This document shows, in pieces, positions 1 through 9,033 of a stretch of 64,000 nt of DNA. A program made the position numbers and the translations under genes. The notes under the pieces were generated by a model. It was not told the DNA's origin. It saw only the letters and a program-made list of their open reading frames with translations, and ran no database searches. Position 1 is the first letter of the stretch. Each line of letters starts with the position of its first letter. Source of the stretch: Chlorobaculum thiosulfatiphilum (GTDB lineage: Bacteria; Bacteroidota; Chlorobiia; Chlorobiales; Chlorobiaceae); NCBI RefSeq assembly GCF_006265165.1, contig NZ_VDCH01000004.1, positions 81,988 to 145,987 of the forward strand, read 5' to 3'.

Positions 1-289
1 AATTCGGGAGGTCGCCAACCGCTCGATGCAGAAGGCGCACTACCTGGCCGACCGCATCACGGAGCTTGCAGGCTATTCGCTGAAGTTCAGCGCGCCGTTC
101 TTCCGCGAATTCGTGGTCGAAACGCCCGTTCCGGCCTCGACGATCATCGAGCGTATGCTTGAGAAAAATGTATTCGCAGGCGTCGATCTCTCGGCTTGGG
201 GCGAAGATGGCTTGCTCATTGCCGTCACCGAAAAGCGCACGAAGGACGAACTCGACAGCTTCGTCAGCGAACTCGCTTCGCTCGGCTGA
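1..289 (+). CDS. gcvPA: Glycine dehydrogenase (decarboxylating) subunit 1, C-terminal end (partial)
   Basis: The reading frame is already open at base 2 and runs to a TGA at 289, so only the last ~95 residues are present. They read [19 protein letters not shown] at the start and end in FVSELASLG. This resembles the C-terminus of the alpha-type half of the two-subunit glycine cleavage P-protein, which decarboxylates glycine using PLP and passes the aminomethyl group to the H-protein. The catalytic PLP lysine lies in the other subunit, so no active-site residue can be checked here. The gene is followed by a strong bidirectional terminator and faces dapA. The assignment rests on family recognition of a short tail and is fairly but not fully secure. 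Confidence 0.72.
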   Translation, partial: IREVANRSMQKAHYLADRITELAGYSLKFSAPFFREFVVETPVPASTIIERMLEKNVFAGVDLSAWGEDGLLIAVTEKRTKDELDSFVSELASLG

Positions 290-303
290 AAAGCCTCGCG
301 TAT

Positions 304-335
304 AAAAAAAGCCGCTCAAAGAAGCGGCTTTTTTT
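304..335. terminator. Bidirectional rho-independent terminator between gcvPA and dapA
   Basis: A perfect stem has arms at 304-316 (AAAAAAAGCCGCT) and 323-335 (AGCGGCTTTTTTT) with a 6-base loop. The A-run on one side and the T-run on the other let it end transcripts from both convergent genes. Confidence 0.9.
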
Positions 336-345
336 GTTCTGGAGA

Positions 346-381
346 GTGGGACGTTTGGGACTTGTGGGACGATCGGGAGGA
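346..381. repeat. Nine-base-period GGAC tandem repeat, locus 1
   Basis: Four consecutive degenerate 9-mers begin at 346, 355, 364 and 373 (GTGGGACGT, TTGGGACTT, GTGGGACGA, TCGGGAGGA). The GGAC core recurs in exact 9-base phase. It sits between the terminator and the dapA 3' end and belongs to the dispersed family described in the findings. Confidence 0.7.
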
Positions 382-437
382 AGAGGTGAAGAGGATGCTT
401 CACCGGTTTTTCTTCTCAAGTCCCGCGGGTCACTTGC

Positions 438-1328
438 TCAAATCAGCCCGAGCTTTTGCAGCTCGTCGCGCAAAATCGCCTTGTTGGCTTCGGCCATTGG
501 CACCAGCGGCAGGCGGTAGACCTCCTCGACCATGCCCATCAGCGAGAGCGCGTACTTGACCGGCACGGGGTTGCTCTCGATGAAGTTCAGCCGGAAGAGC
601 TTGCGGTATTTGCGGTTAATCGCGCGGGCCTCTTCGAGGTTGCCCGCCTTCATGGCGTCGATCAGTCCCTTGACCACCTTCGGCGCCTGGTTGGCCGCCA
701 CCGAAATCACGCCATCGCCGCCGAGCGCCATGAAGGGGAGCATCAGCCCGTCCTCGCCGGTCATCACCGAGAAGTTCTCCGGGCGCTCGTCGATGAGCGT
801 CATGATCTGCTCGAAGTTGTCCGACGCCTCCTTGACGGCAAGCACGTTCCCGATGTCCCGCGCCAGTCGCAAAATCGTCTGGGCGCTCACGTTGCTGCCC
901 GTGCGTCCCGGCACGTTGTAGATGATCACCGGAATCGAGACCGATTCGGCCACGCGGCGGAAGTGCTGGTAGTACCCCTCCTGCGAAGGCTTGTTGTAAT
1001 AGGGCGCGACGGAGAGAATGGCCCGCGCCCCGGCCTTTTCGGCGTTGCGCGCCAGCTCGACCGCGTGCCGGGTGTCATTGTTGCCCGCGCCGGCGGCCAC
1101 CATCATCGACTCGCCAGCCTCCTCGCAGACGACGCGGATGATCTCCGCCTCCTCCTCGTTCGTGAGCGTGGGCGACTCGCCGGTGGTGCCGCAGGGAAGC
1201 ACGATGTCGGTTCCGGCTTCGCGATGAAACCGCACCAGTCGCCGAAGGGCTTCGTAATCGACCGATCCATCCTCGTGGAACGGCGTGACAAGGGCTACGG
1301 CTGAACCTGAAATAAGGCGATTGGACAT
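438..1328 (-). CDS. dapA: 4-hydroxy-tetrahydrodipicolinate synthase
   Basis: DapA condenses pyruvate with aspartate-semialdehyde, the first committed step to meso-diaminopimelate and lysine. The 296-residue protein has the usual length for a DapA (beta/alpha)8 barrel. Visible landmarks are TTGE at 48-51, which binds the pyruvate carboxylate, the IIYNVPGRT strand with catalytic Tyr137, and AVKEAS with the Schiff-base Lys166. [19 protein letters not shown] follows in the usual place. The start is ATG at 1328 (MSNRLISG). It is transcribed alone and converges on gcvPA. Family members include N-acetylneuraminate lyases, but the YNVPGRT and TTGE context favours DapA. Confidence 0.95.
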   Translation of the reverse strand: MSNRLISGSAVALVTPFHEDGSVDYEALRRLVRFHREAGTDIVLPCGTTGESPTLTNEEEAEIIRVVCEEAGESMMVAAGAGNNDTRHAVELARNAEKAGARAILSVAPYYNKPSQEGYYQHFRRVAESVSIPVIIYNVPGRTGSNVSAQTILRLARDIGNVLAVKEASDNFEQIMTLIDERPENFSVMTGEDGLMLPFMALGGDGVISVAANQAPKVVKGLIDAMKAGNLEEARAINRKYRKLFRLNFIESNPVPVKYALSLMGMVEEVYRLPLVPMAEANKAILRDELQKLGLI

Positions 1329-1579
1329 GAGAACTGCTTGATTCTAAAGTGATTGAAGGCCAGGAGCGTTCCGGGGACGCCGGGTCGGGAGCGCACTCGA
1401 TTCAGCCTTCGTGATGAATTGAATGTAGCCAATGAGATGGATTTATAAAAAAAACTGTAAATCGAACGGCGAAGTAGAGCTTCCAAAAACCTGTCAGCCA
1501 GGCAAACAGGCGCGAGGAACAATCTGTTCTGACCAAACCGGACAGGTTGCTGTTGTTTCATTATTTTCAGGTTAATTAA

Positions 1580-4500
1580 GTGACAGGCATCAACGACGAA
1601 AAAGAAAAGATAATGGATGTGAATTCGCGCGATCTGCTGACACGGCTGCTTGACTATATCGAGGAGCAGGCCAGGGAGATCGATCCCCGCGCTTTCAGGC
1701 TGTCAAATACCAGGGAGTTTCTCCGGCATCGTACCGATCTCGTCGGACTTCCGGGCGTCGAATTTGACCTCGATGTCGAGGGCGACCACTTCTGGCTGCG
1801 TGTCCATCGACTTGAAGCGCACAAGCCTCCCGCGTCCGACGAGGAGTGCAAAACGCTCATCCGCTTCAGCGATGATCCCTGTGGAGCAAAACCATCCATC
1901 GACGAAGCGGCGTTCAAAGCGCATCTCCTGCCCGCCGCGGAAGGCATAACGGCAGAGGAGGTCGAGGCGCTGGAGCGGCAACAGCGCGAGTTGCTCGAAG
2001 AGGCGCTCGCCCGCTATGCAGCGCTCTGGCAAGCGTGGGCGGAGGGCGAAAAACCGCGCCGCCAGACTATCGACCTTTACGGAGCGCTGTTCGCCATCAA
2101 ACACCAGCTCGAAGCCGAAGAGACCGCCCGGCCCACCGAGCTTGTCTGGGGCATTGGCGTAGCGACCTGGCAGTTGCGGTGGCAGGAGTCGCAGAACAAG
2201 GTTTCCCGAGTCGATTTCGAGTATCCGCTGTTGACGCAGCAGATGGAGGTCGGCATCGACGAGGCGACGATGGCGCTCTGTTTGCGCCCGCGAGCCACCG
2301 ATACCTGCTACGAGGGCGATGCATTCGCAAGCTGCATGGGGCGAGTCGCCGTCGAGGTGGAGCGGGCGGTGCGTCAGCAGATCGAGCTGAATCAGGAGCG
2401 CCCCGTCACGCCGTTCGATCCCGGCTCCTATGCCGACCTGTTGAAGCTCGTCGCCACCAACATGGACAGCTCCGGCGCGTACCGGCCTTTGGCGGACGGA
2501 GATGGAGCCGTGCCTCCGCCGGGCGAGCATCTTGTCGTGACCGACTCCTGGGCGCTGTTCACGCGGCCCCGGTCGAACAACTACTTGCTCGATGACCTGC
2601 AAAGCCTCAAGACGCGCCTTGCGGAGGGGTGCGACATTCCGAATGGGCCAGCCGCATTCGTCACCCTGCCTTCGGATGAGCCTCCGCCGTTTGAGAGCAT
2701 CCACTTTCGGGGGCTGTCCGGCAGCGCCCCGGATCGCGGCAAGGGCGAGATTCGGGAGCTGTTCTTTCCGTTGCCGTACAATCAGGAGCAGGTCACCATC
2801 GTCCAGCAGCTCGAACAGGCCGAGGGCGTCGCGGTGCAGGGGCCGCCCGGCACCGGCAAGACGCACACGATCGCCAACATCATCTGCCACTACCTCGCCA
2901 CCGGCAGGCGCGTACTCGTGACCTCCAGAGGCGAGCCTGCGCTTGCGGTTCTGCAAAGCAAGATTCCCGAAGAGGTTCAACCCTTGACCGTGGCGATGCT
3001 CACCGGCGACCGCGAGAGCCTGCGGCAATTCGAGAACGCGATCAATGCGATTCAGGCGCGTGTCTCGCAGCTCAATCCGGAATTCACGCGCGGGGAGATC
3101 GAACGTTGCACAAGCCGCATCGACCGGGCGCACTCCGAACTTGCGAGCATCGACAGCCGTATCGACGAAATCGCGGAAACGCAACTTGCCGAAGTGTCTG
3201 TCGATGGCCATCCGATGCGCGCCCAGCAGCTCGCCGAACTGGTCATCAGCGGCGAGGCCGAACACGGCTGGTTCGACGACGAAATCACGCTCTCGCCCGA
3301 ATATGCGCCGCCGCTTTCGGATGAGGAGGCCGGACGGCTTCGCGAGGCGCGGCGCAAGCTCGGCAGCGACCTGGCCTATGTCGATGCCAGTGTGCCGTCG
3401 TCGGACGACCTGCCGCAACCAGCCGATGTCGCGCAGTTGCACACCGTTCTGGTGCGGATGCGTGAAATCGAGCGGCTGGTGGACGAAGGCGCGTTGCCTG
3501 CCCTGAAAGCAGCGACGCCCGAAGTGCTCGACGAGGCGCGGCAGCTTTTGGGCGCTATCGAGGCGGTCTGTTCGATCCTGAATGCGATCGACGAGCTGGG
3601 CGAGAGCTGGGCGCACACGTTGAGGCAGCGGTGCAGGCAACAGTCATTTCAGGCCGAACGTCAGGCGCTCGAAGCGCTGTTCGACGAAATTACGGCACTG
3701 ACGGAAGCTCGAGCCACTTTTCTGCAACGGCCGGTCGAGATTCCGCCGGAAGCGCTTGGCTCGCCGAAAGTGAGCGAGGCGGTACAGCGAGGCGCGGATA
3801 CCGGGAAGCCCTTCGGACTCATCGCTTTCGGTAACCGCGAGGCGAGGGAGGCGGTGGCGAAAGTGAAAGTGGCAGGCTTGCCGCCGTCGAGCGGCGAAGA
3901 GTGGCGACACGTCAAAAGCTTCATGGAGCTTCATTTGCGCGTTGTCTCGTTCCTGACGCGATGGAACCAGTTCGCGCCGGCACTCTCCGCCCCGGTGCTG
4001 GAGGGCGGCGTCGGCGAGCTGCGCCGCATCGAGACAGTCGCCTCGGCAGCTCGCCAAGCGCACCAGCTCGCCACGCGGCATGACGTCACGCTCTTGCGCG
4101 GGGCCGAGGCGGTTTTCGCCCAAGCACCGGTCGCGCTGCTGCACGGAACATCCGAGGAGGTCGCCAAGGTCAGGGAGCACCTGATGGTTCATTTGAGCCG
4201 CGCCGATCTGGCAAAGGCGGCGACGCAGTTGTCCATCTTGAAGTCTAAACTGGCAGGAACTTCCGGCCCCGTATCGGAAAAACTCAGAGCGCTGGTCGAT
4301 GGGGAACTCGGAAACGAAGCGCTTGCGGCGGAACGGATCGCCGCCGGGTACGCAACGCTTCTCGGTGAGTTGCGGCGCATCGCGGCTCTGAAGGTGGAGC
4401 TTGCATTCGTCAGCGAAGCCGCGAACCGCTTCGCCCAGGCGGGAGCGCCGAAGTTCGCGGCCCGCATCCGCTCCGTGCCGGTGGCGCAAACCGGCGAGGA

Positions 4501-6142
4501 CGCGGCGCTTCTGGTCAACTGGCGCACGGCCTGGACGTGGGCGCGAGTGAAGCGTTACCTCGAACAGATCGAGTCGCGCGATGAACTGGTGAAGCTGTCA
4601 GCCCGCCGCCGCGATCTGGAAGAGGGGCTTGCGAAGCTCTACGGGGAGATGGTCGCTCTGGCGGCGTGGATGGAGACCAAACTCAATGCCTCGCCGCGCG
4701 TGCTTCAGGCGCTGCAAGGCTATGCCACCGCGATCCGGCGCATCGGGCGCGGCACAGGCCCCAACGCAACGCGCCACCGCCGGGACGCGCGGCACCACAT
4801 GACCAGCGCCGCCGCCGCGATTCCGTGCTGGATCATGAGCCACGCCAAGGTCTCCGAATCGATGCCCGCCGACATTGGAGCCTTCGATCTCGTGATCGTG
4901 GACGAGGCGAGCCAGTCGGACATCTGGGCGCTGCCCGCGATCTTGCGCGGCAAAACGATTCTGGTGGTCGGCGACGACAAGCAGGTTTCGCCCGACGCCG
5001 GGTTCGTCTCCGCCCAGCGAGTGCAGGAGCTGCGTGACCGCTTCCTCGCGGAGCAGCCCTTCCGCGAGGCGATGACGCCGGGCAGCTCGCTCTACGATCT
5101 GGCGGCACGGGTCTTCGCGGCGCGGCAGGTGATGCTGCGCGAGCACTTCCGGTGCGTGCCGCCGATCATCGCCTACTCCAACCGGATGTTTTACAAGGGG
5201 GCGATCCAGCCACTGCGGATTCCGAAAGGGAGCGAACGGATCGAGCCGCCGCTGGTGGATGTGCATGTCGAAAATGGCGTGCGGGAGCGGAGCGACTGCA
5301 ACCGCGAAGAGGCGAGCTTCATCGCCGACGAAGTCGCGGCGCTGCTCGTGGACGAGCGCTTCGCGGGCCGCACCATCGGCGTGGTGTCGCTGCTTGGCAT
5401 GGAGCAGGCCAAATATATCGATACGCTGGTGCGCAACCGGTGCAACACCGCCGAACTGTTTCGGCGCAGGTTCGAGTGCGGCGATGCGCGAACGTTTCAG
5501 GGCAGCGAGCGCGACATCATCTTCCTCTCGATGGTGGTCGATCCCGGCAACTGCAAGGCGCTGGCGGGCAACATGTTCGAGCAGCGCTTCAACGTGGCGG
5601 CCAGCCGCGCTCGCGACCGCATGTACCTGGTGCGCTCCGTCACGGCGTCGCACCTCTCCGACCTTGACTTGCGGCGATCCCTTCTTCAGCACTTCGACAA
5701 GCCGCTCATCGCCGACAAGGAGGAGGCCGAAGTGCTCATCGACCGTTGCGAATCGGGCTTCGAGCGAGAGATGTACTCAGCGCTGGTCGAGCGTGGCTAT
5801 CGGGTCATGCCGCAAGTCAGGACGGGCGCATACCGCATCGACATGGTGGTCGAAGGCTCGGGCGACCTGCGTCTTGCCATCGAGTGCGACGGTGACGAAT
5901 TCCACGGCCCCGACCGCTGGCCGCACGACCTCGCCCGCCAGCGGGTGCTGGAACGCGCGGGCTGGAGTTTCTGGCGCTGCTTCGCCTCCACGTGGCGGTT
6001 GCACAAGGATGAAGTCCTCGGCGAACTCACCGAACGCCTGTCATCGATGGGCATCGAACCGCTTAGCTCGATCACCAGAGCGCCCAGGCTCGTCGAAAAG
6101 CGCTCGCTGATCGTCTCGGTGTATGAAGAAACGCCGCGCTGA
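1580..6142 (+). CDS. SF1 DNA helicase fused to a C-terminal PD-(D/E)XK-like endonuclease; possible anti-phage protein
   Basis: This very large protein (1,520 residues from GTG 1580; an ATG 11 codons later at 1613 is an alternative start) has three parts. Residues 1 to about 400 have no domain I can name. The middle is a superfamily I helicase: Walker A GPPGTGKT at 421-428, a long helical insert, Walker B VIVDEAS with D1108/E1109, the REHFRC motif near 1187, TFQGSERD near 1307 and the motif VI-like NVAASRARD near 1337. The last ~130 residues read as an REase_MTES_1575/Vsr-like nuclease with RIDMVV, AIECDGDEFHG and RQRVLERAGW. This order resembles reported helicase-Vsr defence proteins, but its N-terminus does not clearly match DUF4011. 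It stands alone between dapA and a lipoprotein gene. Helicase and nuclease activity are family inferences, and the defence role is a hypothesis. Confidence 0.85.
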   Translation: MTGINDEKEKIMDVNSRDLLTRLLDYIEEQAREIDPRAFRLSNTREFLRHRTDLVGLPGVEFDLDVEGDHFWLRVHRLEAHKPPASDEECKTLIRFSDDPCGAKPSIDEAAFKAHLLPAAEGITAEEVEALERQQRELLEEALARYAALWQAWAEGEKPRRQTIDLYGALFAIKHQLEAEETARPTELVWGIGVATWQLRWQESQNKVSRVDFEYPLLTQQMEVGIDEATMALCLRPRATDTCYEGDAFASCMGRVAVEVERAVRQQIELNQERPVTPFDPGSYADLLKLVATNMDSSGAYRPLADGDGAVPPPGEHLVVTDSWALFTRPRSNNYLLDDLQSLKTRLAEGCDIPNGPAAFVTLPSDEPPPFESIHFRGLSGSAPDRGKGEIRELFFPLPYNQEQVTIVQQLEQAEGVAVQGPPGTGKTHTIANIICHYLATGRRVLVTSRGEPALAVLQSKIPEEVQPLTVAMLTGDRESLRQFENAINAIQARVSQLNPEFTRGEIERCTSRIDRAHSELASIDSRIDEIAETQLAEVSVDGHPMRAQQLAELVISGEAEHGWFDDEITLSPEYAPPLSDEEAGRLREARRKLGSDLAYVDASVPSSDDLPQPADVAQLHTVLVRMREIERLVDEGALPALKAATPEVLDEARQLLGAIEAVCSILNAIDELGESWAHTLRQRCRQQSFQAERQALEALFDEITALTEARATFLQRPVEIPPEALGSPKVSEAVQRGADTGKPFGLIAFGNREAREAVAKVKVAGLPPSSGEEWRHVKSFMELHLRVVSFLTRWNQFAPALSAPVLEGGVGELRRIETVASAARQAHQLATRHDVTLLRGAEAVFAQAPVALLHGTSEEVAKVREHLMVHLSRADLAKAATQLSILKSKLAGTSGPVSEKLRALVDGELGNEALAAERIAAGYATLLGELRRIAALKVELAFVSEAANRFAQAGAPKFAARIRSVPVAQTGEDAALLVNWRTAWTWARVKRYLEQIESRDELVKLSARRRDLEEGLAKLYGEMVALAAWMETKLNASPRVLQALQGYATAIRRIGRGTGPNATRHRRDARHHMTSAAAAIPCWIMSHAKVSESMPADIGAFDLVIVDEASQSDIWALPAILRGKTILVVGDDKQVSPDAGFVSAQRVQELRDRFLAEQPFREAMTPGSSLYDLAARVFAARQVMLREHFRCVPPIIAYSNRMFYKGAIQPLRIPKGSERIEPPLVDVHVENGVRERSDCNREEASFIADEVAALLVDERFAGRTIGVVSLLGMEQAKYIDTLVRNRCNTAELFRRRFECGDARTFQGSERDIIFLSMVVDPGNCKALAGNMFEQRFNVAASRARDRMYLVRSVTASHLSDLDLRRSLLQHFDKPLIADKEEAEVLIDRCESGFEREMYSALVERGYRVMPQVRTGAYRIDMVVEGSGDLRLAIECDGDEFHGPDRWPHDLARQRVLERAGWSFWRCFASTWRLHKDEVLGELTERLSSMGIEPLSSITRAPRLVEKRSLIVSVYEETPR

Positions 6143-6387
6143 AACGCGCCCCCAAACTCGATGCGCTGCCTGATCAATGCACCGGGCAGTGCTCGAAAGC
6201 GCTTCCTGTTTGCGGAAAATTGCTTATCTGTTACGCTTCATCGGGGTGTTTCCGAAACGCGCCATGAAGTTTTTTCCTGAATGTCAATACATTTTTTGGG
6301 TTATTTTTCGCTACATTTTGGCGCACGCATCTGTCGCCCAGAAGCGTCGTGCGTTGCTTTATTATTATCTAACAATAAGTTACTTGC

Positions 6388-7134
6388 ATGAAAAAGTTTG
6401 TAAGCCGTACAGCAGGCGTCGCTCTTCTCTCCGTGATGTCCGTGATGACCGGTTGTTCAAAATCGGATAACCCGGTATCTGACGCGGTCTCTTCACTTTC
6501 AGGGGAATCGCTCCCGAAGCGTTACGAGATCAAATCGGGCATCGTGCATTATGAGCCGCAGAACCTCATGGGCATGGGAACGACCACCGAAACGCTCTAT
6601 TTTGACGATTATGGCAGAAAAGAGGCTGTGGAAAGGGTTACGGAATCGAGCGTCATGGGAATCAAGACGTATGAGCATACCATGCAGGTCACGGACGGTC
6701 AAACCGGCATTTCTTATGAAATAAAGAAGACTGTTAACGGCAAGGATGAAACCAGCAAGGTGGCGACCAAAAGCGACCTCCGGGCGTTTCAGGAGATGGC
6801 GCAGACGATGGCTAAATCCCTGGATGTCAATGAGCTGAAGAAAAACATGGATTACCGCGAAGAGGGTACGGAAACGATTGCTGGTGTAACCGGCCAGAAG
6901 TACTCGGTTGCCATGAACAAGGAGCAGCCCAATGCGCGTGTTTATGGCGTGATGTACAAGAATATCGTGCTGAAAAGCGAAATGGGCAGCATTTCCACGA
7001 AAGCGGCAAGCATCGAGGAAAATGTTGCCGTTCCGGCGTCAAAATTCGAGATTCCGGCTGGCTACACTGTTCAGGAGTTCAATGTAGCCGAAGAGATGGA
7101 GAAAGCCGCCTCGATGGGGGAATCCAAAGAGTAA
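6388..7134 (+). CDS. Putative lipoprotein of unknown function
   Basis: The 248-residue protein opens with a lipoprotein signal: a basic MKK start, a hydrophobic stretch and the lipobox VMTGC with Cys23 as the predicted lipidation site. The mature part is hydrophilic. It contains a threonine-rich segment followed by repeated short polar strands (FDDYGRKEAVERV, ITVDG-like turns), in the style of lipoproteins that follow an outer-membrane or periplasmic beta-fold. I do not recognise the family. The gene has its own upstream AT-rich leader of about 245 bases and a rho-independent terminator downstream, so it is probably a single-gene unit. Export and lipidation are predictions from the signal peptide. 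Confidence 0.8.
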   Translation: MKKFVSRTAGVALLSVMSVMTGCSKSDNPVSDAVSSLSGESLPKRYEIKSGIVHYEPQNLMGMGTTTETLYFDDYGRKEAVERVTESSVMGIKTYEHTMQVTDGQTGISYEIKKTVNGKDETSKVATKSDLRAFQEMAQTMAKSLDVNELKKNMDYREEGTETIAGVTGQKYSVAMNKEQPNARVYGVMYKNIVLKSEMGSISTKAASIEENVAVPASKFEIPAGYTVQEFNVAEEMEKAASMGESKE

Positions 7135-7158
7135 AAGATTTGCATCATTGCGAAAAGC

Positions 7159-7188
7159 AAAAAGGCGGTGCTTGTGCCGCCTTTTTTT
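7159..7188 (+). terminator. Rho-independent terminator after the lipoprotein gene
   Basis: The stem GGCGG/CCGCC (7164-7168 and 7177-7181, extendable by a G-T pair) is preceded by A residues and followed by seven Ts. It lies 25 bases after the lipoprotein stop codon. Confidence 0.85.
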
Positions 7189-7364
7189 ATGATTTTTTCC
7201 AGAGCCGTCCAATCATTTGCTGATCCGCGATGAAGAGAATTCTGCATTTCAGGGCATGTCAATCACGCAAAGGGCTTCGGATCGGGTTATTATGACGCAT
7301 TCATCCGTTGTATGCTTACGGCATCAGGCAATGAGCTGTATTTAAATCGGACGAACTCGAAGTG

Positions 7365-7628
7365 ATGCGAAACATTCTGAACCGTTTCGTACCGAATGCT
7401 GAAATCATCGTTTTCGGCTTCCGAATTCACGGTACGGCAAAACCCTGGTCAGACCTCGACCTCGCCATCAAGGCCGATTCAGCGCTTGACTGGAAACTGC
7501 TCGCCGAATTCAAGGAAACATTTCAGGAATCCGAATTGCCGTTCAGAGTTGATGTTTTGGATTGGAATGATATAACAGAAACATTCCGAAAAGCAATAGA
7601 AAACTCCTGTTTGGAGATATTGCCGTGA
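7365..7628 (+). CDS. MNT-type nucleotidyltransferase, small and probably decayed antitoxin-like protein
   Basis: The 87-residue product matches the minimal nucleotidyltransferase (MntA-like) fold, in which AMP-transferring antitoxins neutralise HEPN toxins. The core motif is present but altered. The usual GSR reads GFR, while the SDLDLAI acidic pair is intact, as is the second acidic strand FRVDVLDW. Codons upstream of ATG 7365 (also GTG 7362) still encode FKSDELEV, typical of the family N-terminus. No start codon precedes them before an in-frame TGA at 7332-7334. This suggests the true start has been lost. No HEPN partner gene lies directly upstream. It is either a pseudogene in progress or a shortened orphan antitoxin. 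Confidence 0.65.
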   Translation: MRNILNRFVPNAEIIVFGFRIHGTAKPWSDLDLAIKADSALDWKLLAEFKETFQESELPFRVDVLDWNDITETFRKAIENSCLEILP

Positions 7629-7655
7629 ATATTGATAGCTTGTTTCGCTTCCTAT

Positions 7656-7731
7656 TTCTAACGGCCAGTTCACCCGGCCAATTTAGGCGCGATAGCGACT
7701 AAATTGGCTTGGGTGGAATTGAATGTTAAAA
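7656..7731 (-). repeat. Integron attC-like site at the 3' end of cassette B
   Basis: Read on the minus strand, the site starts with TTTTAAC (R''-like) and ends with GTTAGAA (R'-like). The outer arms are imperfectly complementary (CAATTCCACCC against GGGTGAACTGG). The centre is a perfect 9-bp stem, CCAATTTAG at 7678-7686 with CTAAATTGG at 7699-7707. It begins 17 bases after the stop of the minus-strand gene at 7749-8315, as expected for a gene cassette. The 76-base length is within the normal attC range. Confidence 0.7.
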
Positions 7732-7748
7732 TTTTATTGCTATTTATT

Positions 7749-8315
7749 TTACTCATCGGGCTTTTTTTCACCGAATAGCATTTCATATCCAGTACGACTA
7801 ATGTACATTCCCCTAGCCATACGTTCCTCCATTAACTCTCCAATACCACCAGGATATTTTACATGAAACAGTATTCTAGCCACTTGCTTGAAAAAGTCTT
7901 CTAAGTCTTCGGTTTTAAACTTAACGGTTATAATTTCTTTTTTTCTTATACGTATTGTTTTAATAACTTCCGGTTCGTCTATATTCCAATTCCACATTCC
8001 ATGAATCAGGGCATTTCTATAATCTTTCAATGATTTAATATTTTCATATTGCTGTAAAAGTATTTCTTGCCTTTCTTTCAGTTTTTCTTTATTTGCAACC
8101 CGTTCTTTCCATAAATCCAAAATGTCAGTAAAACTTAGATTATTCATTGCCTTAGGCAAAGCTATCTTTTCTTTATCATCATAGGTTAGCAAGCATTGCA
8201 TGAATATCTCATGCTCAATAGCCCCCCATTGTGAGATGATTCTTCCTATCAAGAATGTTTCTTTATCAGAAATGCCATAATCTAAGATTCTTAGTGGAGT
8301 ATTTTCCTCAGCCAT
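7749..8315 (-). CDS. Hypothetical cassette protein with a HEPN-like R-x4-H motif
   Basis: The 188-residue, helix-rich, lysine/glutamate-rich protein has no family I can name. The motif DYRNALIHGMW places Arg100 and His105 in the R-x4-H arrangement typical of HEPN ribonuclease domains. The N-terminal part (RIISQWGAIEHEIFMQCLL) resembles the first helix of such bundles. Its DNA is clearly more AT-rich than flanking housekeeping genes, pointing to transfer. A good Shine-Dalgarno (AAGGAGG) lies just before ATG 8315. The gene is bounded on both sides by attC-like sites, so it reads as integron cassette B. RNase or toxin activity is only suggested by the motif. Confidence 0.7.
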   Translation of the reverse strand: MAEENTPLRILDYGISDKETFLIGRIISQWGAIEHEIFMQCLLTYDDKEKIALPKAMNNLSFTDILDLWKERVANKEKLKERQEILLQQYENIKSLKDYRNALIHGMWNWNIDEPEVIKTIRIRKKEIITVKFKTEDLEDFFKQVARILFHVKYPGGIGELMEERMARGMYISRTGYEMLFGEKKPDE

Positions 8316-8333
8316 GAATCCTCCTTTTTATAA

Positions 8334-8457
8334 TCCTAACGCCAAGTTAACCGGCAGAACGGAGTCGGCTCCCCGACGGAGTTGTTTGCAGCGGGGCGTA
8401 AAATTTGCGAAGCAAATGCCCCGTTGCAAACTGTCCGCGTTGAACGCCTGGTTAGGC
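8334..8457 (-). repeat. Integron attC-like site between cassettes A and B
   Basis: On the minus strand the site starts with GCCTAAC (8457-8451), which overlaps the TAA stop of the preceding gene, and ends with GTTAGGA (8340-8334). The next boxes (CAGGCGTTCAACGC and GGTTAACTTGGC) are inverted partners. The 124-base centre holds a strong stem of TTTGCA plus GCGGGGC against its complement with one G-T pair, and an inner ATTTGC/GCAAAT pair. This is the standard layout of a folded attC. The next gene starts 19 bases beyond. Confidence 0.8.
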
Positions 8458-9027
8458 ATTTTGCATTTTTCGAAGATATTTCAAAAAATCTAATACGTCA
8501 CCTTTGCAACCACCACGACCAAAATCGAGGGGGCCAAGCCCGATGGCGATACCTACTTCATCGCAATACTTCTGCAGGTTCACCAGAAATTGGTCAAGCT
8601 CGCTTTCGGTTGTTGCGCCAAGTACAAGGCCATTAACTTGATGATCTCTATCGAAGTGAGCGAGGCGCTTATCTCTTGCTGGCTTTATTTTCTCGCCATA
8701 GATGAGAAGTTTGTTAGCAAGGTCTTCGATTTCCAGAGATAACAACTTATTATCGGTGAGCTGCTCATTTATTAGCTTTATTGTTATATTTTCTATCGTT
8801 ACACCCTTCCTTGTTGTGCTCGGTGGGTCCATTAATTTACACACTTGCAGTAGCCAATCTCGCAGCATTATGTCTGCAATATCGCTAAAAAATGTCGGGG
8901 CAACCTTTGTTAGCAAATCTCGATTTTTGTCATTGAAAAGTCTGGTGTACGTAAAATACGCATGCACCAAATCTATGCAGTGACCTCTAAGGTACTTGAA
9001 ATCTTCGAGCAGTTTTGAACTAGTCAT
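8452..9027 (-). CDS. AbiU2/HEPN-like cassette protein
   Basis: The open frame extends further upstream, but ATG 9027 (MTSSKLLEDF) is preferred. It lies 6 bases after the GTTAGGC that opens the cassette, the classic position for an integron gene. The 191-residue helical protein carries ARDKRLAHFDRD, with Arg118 and His124 in R-x5-H spacing and a following Asp. This resembles the HEPN_AbiU2 group linked to abortive infection. An earlier helix holds IADIMLRDWLLQVCKLMD, also typical of that group. The stop codon lies inside the downstream attC. It is AT-rich relative to the flanks. Any abortive-infection or RNase role is inferred from this motif alone. Confidence 0.7.
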   Translation of the reverse strand: MTSSKLLEDFKYLRGHCIDLVHAYFTYTRLFNDKNRDLLTKVAPTFFSDIADIMLRDWLLQVCKLMDPPSTTRKGVTIENITIKLINEQLTDNKLLSLEIEDLANKLLIYGEKIKPARDKRLAHFDRDHQVNGLVLGATTESELDQFLVNLQKYCDEVGIAIGLGPLDFGRGGCKGDVLDFLKYLRKMQNA

Positions 9028-9033
9028 GGTGAT

